DNA of 64,000 bases, taken from contig PLIO01000070.1 of the NCBI GenBank assembly GCA_003140075.1, positions 96,042-160,041 of the forward strand, given 5' to 3'. Shown here one piece after another: positions 43,614-51,962 of the stretch (the first letter of the stretch is position 1; each line of letters begins with the position of its first letter). A program made the translations under genes and the position numbers. Under the pieces are notes generated by a model. It did no database searches and was not told where the DNA came from. It saw only the letters and a program-made list of their open reading frames with translations. Source of the stretch: Acidobacteriaceae bacterium. Its GTDB lineage: Bacteria; Acidobacteriota; Terriglobia; Terriglobales; Acidobacteriaceae.

Positions 43614-46600
43614 TTAGGGATGGATGTAAGCCACAGTAAGAGCCGCTGAGGACGCAACCTGCGCGGCCTGCATGAGCGTCGCCCAATTTCGCGGAGCAAG
43701 CCTGGGCGCCTTCTCTGGCACGACAATCGAGTCTCCCGGCTTCAATACGGCGCTGAGCGGATCACCCATCCAGAACTCCGAGACATTCCTGGCGGAAAGT
43801 ACGGAGCCGTCGGCCCGCACAACGAAGATCCCGCTCCGATCCGCGATTTGAGTCAGTCCGCCGGACTGGCTCAAATACCACTTGGCACTTCTGCCCGGAA
43901 TATAGCTGACCGCGGTGGGATTGAAGACCTGGCCGCTAACGGTCACGTAGTCCGCTTTCTTGGGAATAATGAGTACGTCCCCGTCTCGCAGGGGAATATC
44001 CGACGCCGTCTTCGCCAGCCGTTTAAGGTCCGAGGGAATGTGGATCACAACGCGTCCAACCGGTGCCGTCGCCTCGAGTTGTTGGAGCGCCGTATCGGTC
44101 TGGGCGATGGCAGTGAGTTTCGCTTCTTTCTGGTCAGCATCGCCGTCCGGCATAGCCTTCAGGTAACCCTGCTCTGCTTTGAGTCGGTTTACCAATTCCA
44201 AATGGGATTTCATTTCCAGGTCTCGAACTTCCTGACGGAGCAGCACAGCTCCGTAAGGAAAGGCTTCAGCGGTGAAACCATTGCAGCGCATCAGCAGCGA
44301 GCTGAGACGCTCGTCCGGCTGAATCCCGTATGTGGCAGGATGCTGCACTTCTCCCTTCACCGTGACGGACGCTCCCAGATCGCTCCATTGCGGAATCTGC
44401 CGAATGGCCAGAACATCTCCATTGCGCAACGTAATGTTTTCGTTGACATCACTCGACCGTGCGGCCTCCAGCTTCACCTCAAGATGTTCGCCGACGCCGT
44501 TGCCGGCCGCGAATCGCGTAAGATCGGCGCTGCCGGCAAATGCGCTTCGCTTGAGTCCGCCCGCGACCCGAATCAGGTCTTCAACCCGCATGTCGGTGGT
44601 CAGCGGATAGCGCCCAGGCTTCGCGACTTCACCTTTGATGTCGACGGTTGGAGCATCCACTTTGGCCAGGTTGCGGTGCACCAGCAGGCGATCCCGCGCC
44701 TGCAAAATGACGTCGTCCACCGGATTCCCCGCGAGGGCTTCGCGCAAATCCACACTCAAAATCCTCATGGTGCCGTCGGCTTGATTGCGGAACAACTGGG
44801 CGGAATCAAGCGCCGCATCCGGTGTAATTCCGCCGGCCAGAAAAATCGCATCGCGCAAATGAGCCTGACCGGATGTGCGATACGAACCGGGCCGATGGAC
44901 CTCACCGCCCACCCACACTTCGGGCGGAGCCTCAAAATCGTAGCGGCTAAAGATTCGCACCGTGTCTAAGGGCTTCAGGGCCGGAGCTGTCGCCGGGTTT
45001 GCCAGTGCACTCGAGATGTCAAAGCTTTCGACGCTGGGATGAAAATCCGGAGGATTCAGGCGGATGATTTCCGCATAATGAGGCGCGGGTTCGGGGAGAA
45101 GATCGCCATACGATGAAATGAGGTCTGTCAATTTCATTCCCGGCTTGTAGGAATAGCGGCCCGGGCGTAAGACGTGCCCCTGAAGGTAAATGGCATCCTC
45201 GTTATATGCGGCGATCGGAAAGATGTGCACTTGATCGCCGTCGCGAATCTTGAAAGCCTGCAGCTGCTGGTTGACATCCGCAGGATCAGCGATCGAGGGC
45301 AGGTCCAGGGTCAGCATGGTGCGCTTTTCGTGGGCTTCGAGCCGCTGCACTTCGATATGGCGCAACGCCGCAGCCGGCAGGATTCCACCGGCCAGTTCCA
45401 GGACTTCGGCCAGCGAAGTCTCATCCAGCAGTTCATATACTGCGGGGCGGCGCACCATCCCTTCTACTGTCGCCTGAGGTCCAATCGGCGGTACAAGTAA
45501 AGTGTCGCCATTTTCCAGCCGCTTTAAGTCGGAGCGGAGGCCGTGCAGAAGCAGGTCATAGGCGTCCACCTGCTCTACAAGTTGCTTGCCGCGGAAGTGC
45601 CTGAGGGAGCGCAAGGATCCCCGTCCCGTGATCCCTCCAGCGGCAAACAGCGCGTTCAGCGGAGTTGATAGCGAACTGATGTCATATGCACCCGGTTGCG
45701 CGACCTCTCCGACCACATAGACGCGCACCGTTCGCAGGCGGGAAACCGACACATCGGCGGACACATCCCGGAACGCAGTCCTGAGCGCACGCTGAACTTC
45801 CAGCTGCACATCACCGAGATTCTTGCCGGTTACCAGCACCGGACCGGTCTCCGGCAGCGCGATCCGCCCCTCCCGATCGACCAGGCGAACCAGTCGCTGG
45901 GTGACGCTGCCCCACACATCGATAGACAAACTGTCGCCCGTTCCCACCACATAGTCAGGCCCCACAGGCAGGTCCATTGGAATCGTGTCCGGCTGGTTTA
46001 TCGTGTTGCGGAATATTTCCGAGCCGAACCGCTCCGCCGGACGCTGCCAGGCAGACGCCTGCACGTACATATCGTAGAGCGAAGGGACGTCGGCATAAGG
46101 ATTGGCCGGACGCACCATTTTCACAGGCGTCACATCTTCTTCCCGTTCCATGGGTCTGGGCCGCTCCCAGTTCGAACGCATGGACTGTGCGGGAATGTCG
46201 TTTCTGGCGCTTCCTTCACGTGAACCGGCTCTGTCGCCGTAGGGGCGGCTGCTCCGCCCCGTAGACAAGTCGTCGAGTGCGGGCATGGCGGAACCTTGAG
46301 AACCGTACGGTAAGTCGGCGCCGGACTTGATCGAGTTGGACGCCAACTCGATCTTAGGGGTGGACATCTGGTCCCGCAGGCCAAGCTCATCGGTTGAAAG
46401 GTCGGTCCGCAGCGTACTCGTCGGAGGGGCCGAAGGTTGCGTATCGGGCGATCCCGGATTTGTGTCCGGAATCGACGGCTCGTTCTCCAGTGCACCGTTA
46501 GACTGACGATTCCGCGCGCCAGTTTTTTCGCAATCGCTGTCTTGTTTAGGATTACAGGTTGTGGTGCGCTCCACCCGTTGTTCTTGATCGTTCCTTTCCG

Positions 46601-47114
46601 GCCGCAGGGATTCGCTATCTTCTTGCGCTTCAATCTGCACCAAACGCCGTGCGCGTTCCTTCAGGACAAATTCCTCTTCTTTGGCGAAGTTCGAATCCGG
46701 ATTTGGCGATGGCAGCAAGTACCCATACCGCTGGAGCAGTCGAGTCGCGACCGAACGAAAGGCGACATCTCGATCAAGACGGTCGAATATGGCCTGGTCG
46801 GATAGATTCGAGTCTTCCACGACCTGTCCGTTGTCAGTGGCTTCCTTGGCTACCCCTTCCTTTAACTCCACCAACAGCCCTGCATCCTTGACGAGCACTG
46901 CCCTGATCTGCACCGAAGACGCCGCCACACGATTGAGGTTGTCTTTTGCAAGGTCGGACAACCCGGCCGCGCGATTCCCCTGAGCATTGCCTTGCTGGGT
47001 ACCGGCACGTCCGTTCATTTGGCCGTACATGAACGGGCAGAGGATGAGCGCTACCACGCCAACTGCTGATCTCCCGAGCAACTTCTTGGAGATGAACGAC
47101 AAGGTTAGACTCAC
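43614..47114 (-). CDS. Multi-SLBB polysaccharide export protein (Wza-like, very long)
   Basis: The 1166-residue protein has a signal peptide (LLGRSAVGVVALILCPFMYG) and a poly-charged, Pro-rich N-terminal region of about 330 residues. Then comes the polysaccharide-export domain (DYVVGTGDSLSIDVWGSVTQ) followed by at least six SLBB domains recognised by V-V-GEV-PG-Y (VRVYVVGEVAQPGAYDIS, VEGMVRRPAVYELL, IYLQGHVLRPGRYSYK, VWVGGEVHRPGSYRT, VDIKGEVAKPGRYPL, VKGEVQHPATYGI). The C-terminal PRLAPRNWATLMQAAQVASS includes a final helix. Plain Wza is about 380 residues, so this is a three-fold expansion. It should form the periplasmic/outer-membrane export channel. Its ATG overlaps the stop of the NusG-like gene by 4 bp. 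Confidence 0.9.
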   Translation of the reverse strand: MSLTLSFISKKLLGRSAVGVVALILCPFMYGQMNGRAGTQQGNAQGNRAAGLSDLAKDNLNRVAASSVQIRAVLVKDAGLLVELKEGVAKEATDNGQVVEDSNLSDQAIFDRLDRDVAFRSVATRLLQRYGYLLPSPNPDSNFAKEEEFVLKERARRLVQIEAQEDSESLRPERNDQEQRVERTTTCNPKQDSDCEKTGARNRQSNGALENEPSIPDTNPGSPDTQPSAPPTSTLRTDLSTDELGLRDQMSTPKIELASNSIKSGADLPYGSQGSAMPALDDLSTGRSSRPYGDRAGSREGSARNDIPAQSMRSNWERPRPMEREEDVTPVKMVRPANPYADVPSLYDMYVQASAWQRPAERFGSEIFRNTINQPDTIPMDLPVGPDYVVGTGDSLSIDVWGSVTQRLVRLVDREGRIALPETGPVLVTGKNLGDVQLEVQRALRTAFRDVSADVSVSRLRTVRVYVVGEVAQPGAYDISSLSTPLNALFAAGGITGRGSLRSLRHFRGKQLVEQVDAYDLLLHGLRSDLKRLENGDTLLVPPIGPQATVEGMVRRPAVYELLDETSLAEVLELAGGILPAAALRHIEVQRLEAHEKRTMLTLDLPSIADPADVNQQLQAFKIRDGDQVHIFPIAAYNEDAIYLQGHVLRPGRYSYKPGMKLTDLISSYGDLLPEPAPHYAEIIRLNPPDFHPSVESFDISSALANPATAPALKPLDTVRIFSRYDFEAPPEVWVGGEVHRPGSYRTSGQAHLRDAIFLAGGITPDAALDSAQLFRNQADGTMRILSVDLREALAGNPVDDVILQARDRLLVHRNLAKVDAPTVDIKGEVAKPGRYPLTTDMRVEDLIRVAGGLKRSAFAGSADLTRFAAGNGVGEHLEVKLEAARSSDVNENITLRNGDVLAIRQIPQWSDLGASVTVKGEVQHPATYGIQPDERLSSLLMRCNGFTAEAFPYGAVLLRQEVRDLEMKSHLELVNRLKAEQGYLKAMPDGDADQKEAKLTAIAQTDTALQQLEATAPVGRVVIHIPSDLKRLAKTASDIPLRDGDVLIIPKKADYVTVSGQVFNPTAVSYIPGRSAKWYLSQSGGLTQIADRSGIFVVRADGSVLSARNVSEFWMGDPLSAVLKPGDSIVVPEKAPRLAPRNWATLMQAAQVASSAALTVAYIHP

Positions 47115-47698
47115 ATAGCCTCCAGATCAGCCTCATCCACTTCGACGGCTACCGAGCGCATGATCAGGTCGATCGAAAAAATAACGCGGCAACGGTCTTT
47201 CCTGCGCACGATGATGCCCTCCAATCCCTGCATGGGGCCGCTACGTACCCGCACTCGCCGTCCAGCGCGCAGATAGGGATGCGGTTCGATCCTCAAACCG
47301 TCAGACAGCCGGCGTTGCAACGCTTCGACTTCGTCACTCGGCAAGGCGGCGGGTTGTCCGTTGAATGACACGAGTCGTACGACGCCGGGCAACTGGAGAA
47401 CCTGCAACCTGTTCTCGAGTGCCATGCGGACGAACACGTAACCGGGAAACAGGGCCAGCTCTAATTCCTTGCGGCGGTCCTTCCAGCGCCGCACCGAGCG
47501 GTATAGGGGAAGGAAGCAGGAGAAACTGCGCCGTTTGATTTGTTCGGCTACGCGCTTCTCGTGGCGCGGAAAAGTGTAAAGGGCATACCAGTCCGCTCTG
47601 CGGGGAGCCTCAGGCGCCAGCGCTGGTACCTCCACTCCGATGGTTAGCGACATCACGCTCATTCCTTCACCACGCTGGCCGTAGCTTCGCCCCCTCAC
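47111..47698 (-). CDS. NusG/RfaH/UpxY-like transcription antiterminator
   Basis: The 195-residue protein has an N-terminal NGN domain (WYALYTFPRHEKRVAEQIKR, PLYRSVRRWKDRRKELELAL, FPGYVFVRMALENR) and a C-terminal KOW motif (VRVRSGPMQGLEGIIVRRKD). NusG paralogues of this kind lead capsule and exopolysaccharide operons (UpxY, RfaH, LoaP) and let RNA polymerase read through long operons. Here it is the second gene in transcription order, directly before the SLBB export gene, with ATGA overlap. It probably acts on its own operon. No ops-like sequence was recognised upstream. The first about 16 residues before ALAPEAPRRADWY are not part of the domain, so an internal start is possible. Confidence 0.87.
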   Translation of the reverse strand: MRGRSYGQRGEGMSVMSLTIGVEVPALAPEAPRRADWYALYTFPRHEKRVAEQIKRRSFSCFLPLYRSVRRWKDRRKELELALFPGYVFVRMALENRLQVLQLPGVVRLVSFNGQPAALPSDEVEALQRRLSDGLRIEPHPYLRAGRRVRVRSGPMQGLEGIIVRRKDRCRVIFSIDLIMRSVAVEVDEADLEAM

Positions 47699-47703
47699 TT
47701 ACA

Positions 47704-47723
47704 GGCTTACTGTTAGCTAAGCC
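47704..47723. other. Small inverted repeat between pseudo-receiver and NusG-like genes
   Basis: GGCTTA-N8-TAAGCC, 6-bp perfect stem, in the 82-bp gap upstream of the NusG-like gene. There is no strong T-run in the direction of transcription, so terminator function is doubtful; it could be a pause or processing site. Confidence 0.3.
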
Positions 47724-47780
47724 GTTTAGTTTAAGATAGTTACAAACAACGTCGCGCAACGAATCTCCGGATCTGTGAGC

Positions 47781-48161
47781 CTAAACTGACGCCAAACCAA
47801 CCACGGCTGGCCGCTGCCGGACTGCATTCAGAATGCCAGCCTCCGAGCTTTCCAGGGGTTTGCAACGGATGTCGACGATTGCCCAGTAAAAGAGGGCACG
47901 GTTTTGTTCCGGAGCCAGCGCAAGAATCCTCATCTCCGGGTAGCGTCCAAGCAAGAACCCGCACTGGACACGATGTTTCTCCCGATCGTCCATGGCAAGA
48001 ATTAGCACGTCCGGTCGAACTTGTTCGACTGCTTCGGTGACGTCATCCTGGTTGCCAACTTCCCCGACTAACTCGATGTCGGGCTGATCGGCGATGGTGG
48101 TCATGATGAGTTCCCTCATCAGGCGAGGTTGATTGGCAACCAGCACGCGGACTCGCTTCAC
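47781..48161 (-). CDS. Stand-alone degenerate receiver-domain protein
   Basis: From GTG 48161 (GGAG 8 nt upstream) the product is 126 residues with a CheY-like fold pattern: VKRVRVLVANQPRLMRELIM, ELVGEVGNQDDVTEAV and PDVLILAMDDREKH. The acidic pair of true receivers is replaced (VLVANQP), and the phospho-acceptor position in LILAMDD is Ala. The conserved Lys may survive in RCKPLES. No DNA-binding domain follows. It is thus a pseudo-receiver, probably working by protein contact rather than phosphorylation. It is first in the exopolysaccharide gene order and divergent from the NarL-type regulator, with the AGTACC repeat array upstream. Confidence 0.7.
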   Translation of the reverse strand: MKRVRVLVANQPRLMRELIMTTIADQPDIELVGEVGNQDDVTEAVEQVRPDVLILAMDDREKHRVQCGFLLGRYPEMRILALAPEQNRALFYWAIVDIRCKPLESSEAGILNAVRQRPAVVGLASV

Positions 48162-48222
48162 ATGGTTTCTCCGACGCTGAACGTGAGGGCAGAGTATCGC
48201 TTCTATGCTCCGCATCCGCAAG

Positions 48223-48258
48223 GTTCAAAAGAGATCTATCCTGAGGCTGGGTTTGAAC
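48223..48258. promoter_or_regulatory. Spaced inverted repeat upstream of the pseudo-receiver gene
   Basis: GTTCAAA (48223-48229) and TTTGAAC (48252-48258) form a perfect 7-bp inverted repeat with a 22-bp spacer. It lies 60-100 bp upstream of the GTG start, between it and the AGTACC array. Confidence 0.4.
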
Positions 48259-48302
48259 AAGGACACGTAAGTAGCAGGATTCCGATGCTGGCGTACTAAG
48301 AC

Positions 48303-48340
48303 AGTACCGAACCAGTACCAAAGCAGTACCGCCAAGTACC
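48303..48340. promoter_or_regulatory. Helically phased AGTACC repeat array
   Basis: AGTACC occurs at 48303, 48314, 48325 and 48335 (steps of 11, 11 and 10 bp); read on the minus strand it is GGTACT. A related GTACTAAG is at 48293. The even spacing of about one helical turn suggests cooperative binding on one DNA face. It lies about 145 bp upstream of the exopolysaccharide gene series and about 400 bp upstream of the divergent NarL-type gene. Confidence 0.65.
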
Positions 48341-48406
48341 TACCTTGTTGTCACCTCCCAGAAGGGGAACAAATGCTTCAAGCTTGAATTATGTAACGCA
48401 CACCAC

Positions 48407-48434
48407 TTGACGCGACGTGCCGCGCGTGTAAACT
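48407..48434 (+). promoter_or_regulatory. Possible sigma-70-type promoter for the NarL-like gene
   Basis: TTGACG, 16-bp spacer, TAAACT. The -35 matches five of six consensus bases and the -10 four of six. It would leave a leader of about 300 nt before the regulator gene, containing a 12-codon ORF at 48533-48571. Confidence 0.35.
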
Positions 48435-48747
48435 TGGTCATTCCCCGCTACACAATTAAAGGATTGTCCGGAGCTTCGTATCTTTTGTCATTCTTAGCTT
48501 CTTGAGCAACTTTTCTTCGGGATTGGAGTTACATGGAAACAAGAGAGAGCATAGCTCAACTCTTGCCATAGAGATGATCCGGATCAGAGGTAGCGGCGGG
48601 TCCGAGTTTCAGGATTTAGCAAAGACTGTATTCGACGCATCGTAGCCCAACGATTCGTTAACGAAACGAATTGGGCATGGGGAGTGAGAGGGGCACGCCC
48701 TGTGTCTTCAATGGTCACGCGCTCTCATGGTGACCAGGGAGTGCCCG

Positions 48748-49410
48748 ATGGAACCACAACCAGTTGCCGAAGTTTTTCTTCTGGCTGAAAACCGGCTGCT
48801 CCGTGAAGCGCTGATCCGGATCCTCACCAAGAAGACTGATATCCGCGTCGTGGGCGCTGCCCCATATTCGCCGGCCACGCTGGAACGGATCATTGCCACC
48901 CGCCCCGGGGTTGTTCTGCTGGATTCCGTCGGTCCGGTGTTTTCCGACGACAGACTTGTGTCCGCCCTGCACGCTGCGGTTCCCGGTGTGAGGGTCGCCA
49001 TGATCGACATGGATCTCGATCAGCACACCTTTTTGAGAGCCGTCCGCGAGGGCGTAGTTGGATACGTCTTAAAGGATGCTTCGGCCACGGAAGTGGCGGG
49101 CATGATCCGCGCGATTGCCATGGGAGAGGCAGTGTGCCCGCCGCTTCTATCCATGGCTCTATTCCAGGTGGTCCGGCAGCATCTCTTCGCCGGAGCCGCG
49201 AGCCGGGTATTAAGCCGAAGGGAGCAGCAACTGGTGACGCTGCTGCGTGAGCGGCTAACGAACAAGGAGATTGCGGCGCGGTTAAACCTGTCGGAGCAGA
49301 CGGTGAAAAACCACGTACATCGAATGTTGCGAAAGGTCGGAGCGCAAGACCGCGTGGCCATCGTCGAGCGCTGCGAGTTGGAAGGTCTTGGTGAAAACCT
49401 GGCTTCTTGA
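48748..49410 (+). CDS. NarL/LuxR-type response regulator
   Basis: The protein is 220 residues from ATG 48748, preceded by GGGAG; an ATG at 48727 is a poorer start. The receiver (about 1-125) has VVLLDSVGP with the probable phospho-acceptor Asp and YVLKDASATE with the conserved Lys, although the N-terminal acidic pair is weak (VFLLAENRLL). The C-terminal LuxR-type helix-turn-helix is RVLSRREQQLVTLLRERLTN, then KEIAARLNLSEQTVKNHVHR. No histidine kinase is encoded nearby. Its divergent position at the head of the exopolysaccharide locus makes control of that locus likely, perhaps through the AGTACC array (inference). Confidence 0.87.
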   Translation: MEPQPVAEVFLLAENRLLREALIRILTKKTDIRVVGAAPYSPATLERIIATRPGVVLLDSVGPVFSDDRLVSALHAAVPGVRVAMIDMDLDQHTFLRAVREGVVGYVLKDASATEVAGMIRAIAMGEAVCPPLLSMALFQVVRQHLFAGAASRVLSRREQQLVTLLRERLTNKEIAARLNLSEQTVKNHVHRMLRKVGAQDRVAIVERCELEGLGENLAS

Positions 49411-49484
49411 GCGCGGGAGATCACGCGCAGCATAAACGAACGCTGAATGATGAATAACACAACTGGGACTTTCATCTGGCGATG

Positions 49485-49700
49485 CGGAGGGGGCGGAAGA
49501 TCGCCAAGGTTAGTGATGGCGCGGAGGCTCGCCGTTCGCCTGTACTGGATGTGGCGCAAAGGATTGGATTACGAGCAGTTGACCGAGTTCGGTTCGCACG
49601 CGGGATAGCCTGGGTATCGCCATGTTGTGCAGTCGAACACCGAGTAATTGATGGGGCGTCCCGCTTCCCTTCGCAAACCCTTTAGCTGCCAGCGTGCGGA
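49485..49700 (+). pseudogene. IS110-family transposase C-terminal scar
   Basis: One plus-strand frame reads KIAKV (about 49495-49510), then after a frameshift from ATG 49516 continues MARRLAVRLYWMWRKGLDYE and QLTEFGSHAG, with a TAG at 49606-49608. Further remnants in the same frame read PGYRHVVQSNTE, another stop, then LMGRPASLR. This matches the C-terminal end of IS110-type transposases, which end in a similar VRLYWM...FGSHAGQP block (from memory). One frameshift and two stop codons show it is dead. No element ends were identified. Confidence 0.65.
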
Positions 49701-49818
49701 TAAGCTGAGAGTTTGACGCTTCCCATTAAGCCCGTTTCTGGATAGTCTCCGATTTGCCGACCATCCAGGAATTAGGAAGATCGGTAAATTCCCGGCCGAT
49801 TTTGAACCGTACCGCAGT

Positions 49819-51645
49819 TCAGAGCCTGGTGAAGCCGTCCGGGGTCCACTGTTCTGAGCCGACTCCGTTGTGGACGAAGAAGAGGCCGTCGGGATCGTAT
49901 TTCTCTTTGATTTGGGCGAGGCGGGCGTGGTTGTCGCCCCAGTAGGAATGCTCAAAGTCGGACTCGAAAAAGTTGCTTTCGGAGACGTAAGCTCCGCCGT
50001 TGGAAGCGACGGCGCGGAGTTCGTTCATGCAGCGGTGCACCGAGTCCGCAGCTTTGCGGCCCTTCGCAAGGTCGGGCTCGCGATTGGGAATTCCGGGATA
50101 CGCGGGGCCCTGGCCGTCGGCGACGATGGCGAGAGCAAAGGCACCGCACACCGTGGGATTCATAGCGGTGTCTTTTGCAGCCTCGATGGCTTCCGGAGGC
50201 GCACCCGCCAGCCCCTTATTGAAATGAAGCTCGACTTTGCTAAAGCGGGAAGCTGAGAATAATGCGTTGGCCAATTTTTCTTGTGAGTCGTCTTGCAGAA
50301 GGGATGCGGGCATCCAAAGCGACTCGAAACCCCAGACGACCCAGCCGACCTGGGCGGCGTCGCCGTTCCACCAGACATTGCTGGGGGCGGAACCCGGTCG
50401 GAAGTCTGCCTTGAAAACATCATGGTGATGTTCTTTGCGCCAGTCGACGTCCCACCAATGCCGGAAGGGCATGCTGCCGATTTCAGGCTCAGATTCGATT
50501 GTGTAAGCGCCAGAAGACTGCGCAAGCCAATTGAGGAACGGCTGCCACACTTTTCGCGATTCCTCGGTGTCCAGCCCCAGGTGAACCATGCTGATTTCCA
50601 GCTTATTATCTGGAAAGATGTGCGCTTGTTCGCCCCAATGATCGTTGAAGAGAGCTTCTCGGTAGAAACCAACGAAGTGGCGGATCAGGCGGCGATAGGC
50701 ATCATCGGAAGAGGCTTTGACAGTGAAATTGGCGCCGCCGGCGAGTTCTGGAAGATCGCGCACGCGCAGGGTTAATTTGCCGACCACGCCGAAGGTGCCT
50801 CCTCCCCCTCCTTTCAAAGCCCAGAACAAATCTGGATTGGTGCAAGCGTTTGCGATTCGCACTTTGCCATCGGCGGTAACGACTTCAGCTTCAAGGAGGC
50901 CGGCCGCGGCCATGCCGTAATGTTTTGAGAAGCTGCCGAAACCGCCGCTTTGAATTAGCCCGGCGACGCCGACGGTGGTGCAGCCGCCGCCTTGAACATA
51001 GGCGCCGGCCTTGGTGGTGACGGCGTCGTAAGCTTGCAACCAAATTGTTCCCGAGCCGACAGTGATGGCCCGCTGAGGAGCGTGAGCGGACTTGCAACCA
51101 CTAGGAATGAAATCTTGCTGGATGGTAGCGTCATGCGTATGACGTGTCCAAATCAGGAGAGAATCGGGCGCGTTCGATGTGCCCTGATAGCTGTGGCCAC
51201 CTCCTTTGACGACGAGGCGCAGGTTGTTGTCGCGGGCAAAATCTACGGCGGTTGCGATGTCGTCGGCATTTCTTGCAGCGACAGCGTAGACACTAGGTTT
51301 GGTGGCCCAACCGTCGACCCATCCCAGGGTTTGGGTGATGCCGGGGTTGTCGCCGATATAGTAGGGGTCTTTCAGATTTGCGAAGAGGGTTTTGCAGTCT
51401 ACGCTCTGGGACGAGGACACGCATGCGTTCATCGGAAAATCGACTTGAATCAGGTTGCCGCCGACCGCCTCGTTTAGGCGCTTCCACGCTTCTTTGGAGG
51501 GCCAACCTGGGTCGGAAGGACGCGCTCGGCGGATGGCGGGACTTGCGAACGCGCTGCCGGGCCACAGCTGCGAAAGTGATAATGCCCCGGACGCCTTCAA
51601 AAACTCTCTTCGGTTCAAGGCTACTACCTGCTTTCTCAGCGTCAC
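49819..51645 (-). CDS. FAD-linked oxidase, berberine-bridge-enzyme family, Tat-exported
   Basis: The 608-residue protein begins with a twin-arginine signal (NRREFLKASGALSLSQL, residues about 11-27). The FAD-binding domain contains LRLVVKGGGHSYQGTSN, whose His is the usual first covalent FAD link, and YVQGGGCTTVGVAGLIQSGG, whose Cys is the second link of bicovalent flavoproteins. The C-terminal BBE motif is YWGDNHARLAQIKEKYDPDG. Such enzymes oxidise sugars, alkaloid-like compounds or other alcohols, producing peroxide. It would act in the periplasm. Both flanks are scars or non-coding, so genomic context gives no substrate clue. Confidence 0.87.
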   Translation of the reverse strand: MTLRKQVVALNRREFLKASGALSLSQLWPGSAFASPAIRRARPSDPGWPSKEAWKRLNEAVGGNLIQVDFPMNACVSSSQSVDCKTLFANLKDPYYIGDNPGITQTLGWVDGWATKPSVYAVAARNADDIATAVDFARDNNLRLVVKGGGHSYQGTSNAPDSLLIWTRHTHDATIQQDFIPSGCKSAHAPQRAITVGSGTIWLQAYDAVTTKAGAYVQGGGCTTVGVAGLIQSGGFGSFSKHYGMAAAGLLEAEVVTADGKVRIANACTNPDLFWALKGGGGGTFGVVGKLTLRVRDLPELAGGANFTVKASSDDAYRRLIRHFVGFYREALFNDHWGEQAHIFPDNKLEISMVHLGLDTEESRKVWQPFLNWLAQSSGAYTIESEPEIGSMPFRHWWDVDWRKEHHHDVFKADFRPGSAPSNVWWNGDAAQVGWVVWGFESLWMPASLLQDDSQEKLANALFSASRFSKVELHFNKGLAGAPPEAIEAAKDTAMNPTVCGAFALAIVADGQGPAYPGIPNREPDLAKGRKAADSVHRCMNELRAVASNGGAYVSESNFFESDFEHSYWGDNHARLAQIKEKYDPDGLFFVHNGVGSEQWTPDGFTRL

Positions 51646-51962
51646 GCGGAGATTATTTCTCGATGGTTGTCCACAAATTCAACCATGAATGGTCGTGTGA
51701 AGCAAGGGGTCGCTTTCGGTACCAATCGCAACCTGACGCTCTGCCGGTAGCGACCCTGAATCTGCTCGTGCCTGATTGAAGGAAAAAGGGGAGTGAGGCC
51801 CAACGACGATACTGGAAAGATGTTGGCTTCGAGGAGAGCGCCATTGATCTCCTCGAAGCCCGTTTCTGGACCGCGAGTAAACCGCTGAAGGGCTCACAGA
51901 TTACTTCCGCATTGCCGAACCTCCATCCGGAACTCCTTCTGGAAACCGGCGGAGCACCGCAA
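51646..51962. other. Intergenic region with a strong hairpin
   Basis: The region contains a perfect 13-bp stem at 51825-51860: GGCTTCGAGGAGA, 10-nt loop, TCTCCTCGAAGCC. No T-run follows on either strand. A plus-strand frame stays open from 51780 to 52028 without a credible start codon. No other gene is supported. Confidence 0.45.
51825..51860. repeat. Perfect 13-bp inverted repeat
   Basis: Half-sites GGCTTCGAGGAGA and TCTCCTCGAAGCC with a 10-nt loop; strong hairpin potential in RNA or DNA. Its role is unknown; it lies between the BBE-type oxidase promoter side and a nitroreductase stump. Confidence 0.6.

Noticed and set aside
43848-44969. 373-codon plus-strand open frame
   Set aside because: Antisense to the SLBB export gene; no recognisable domain.
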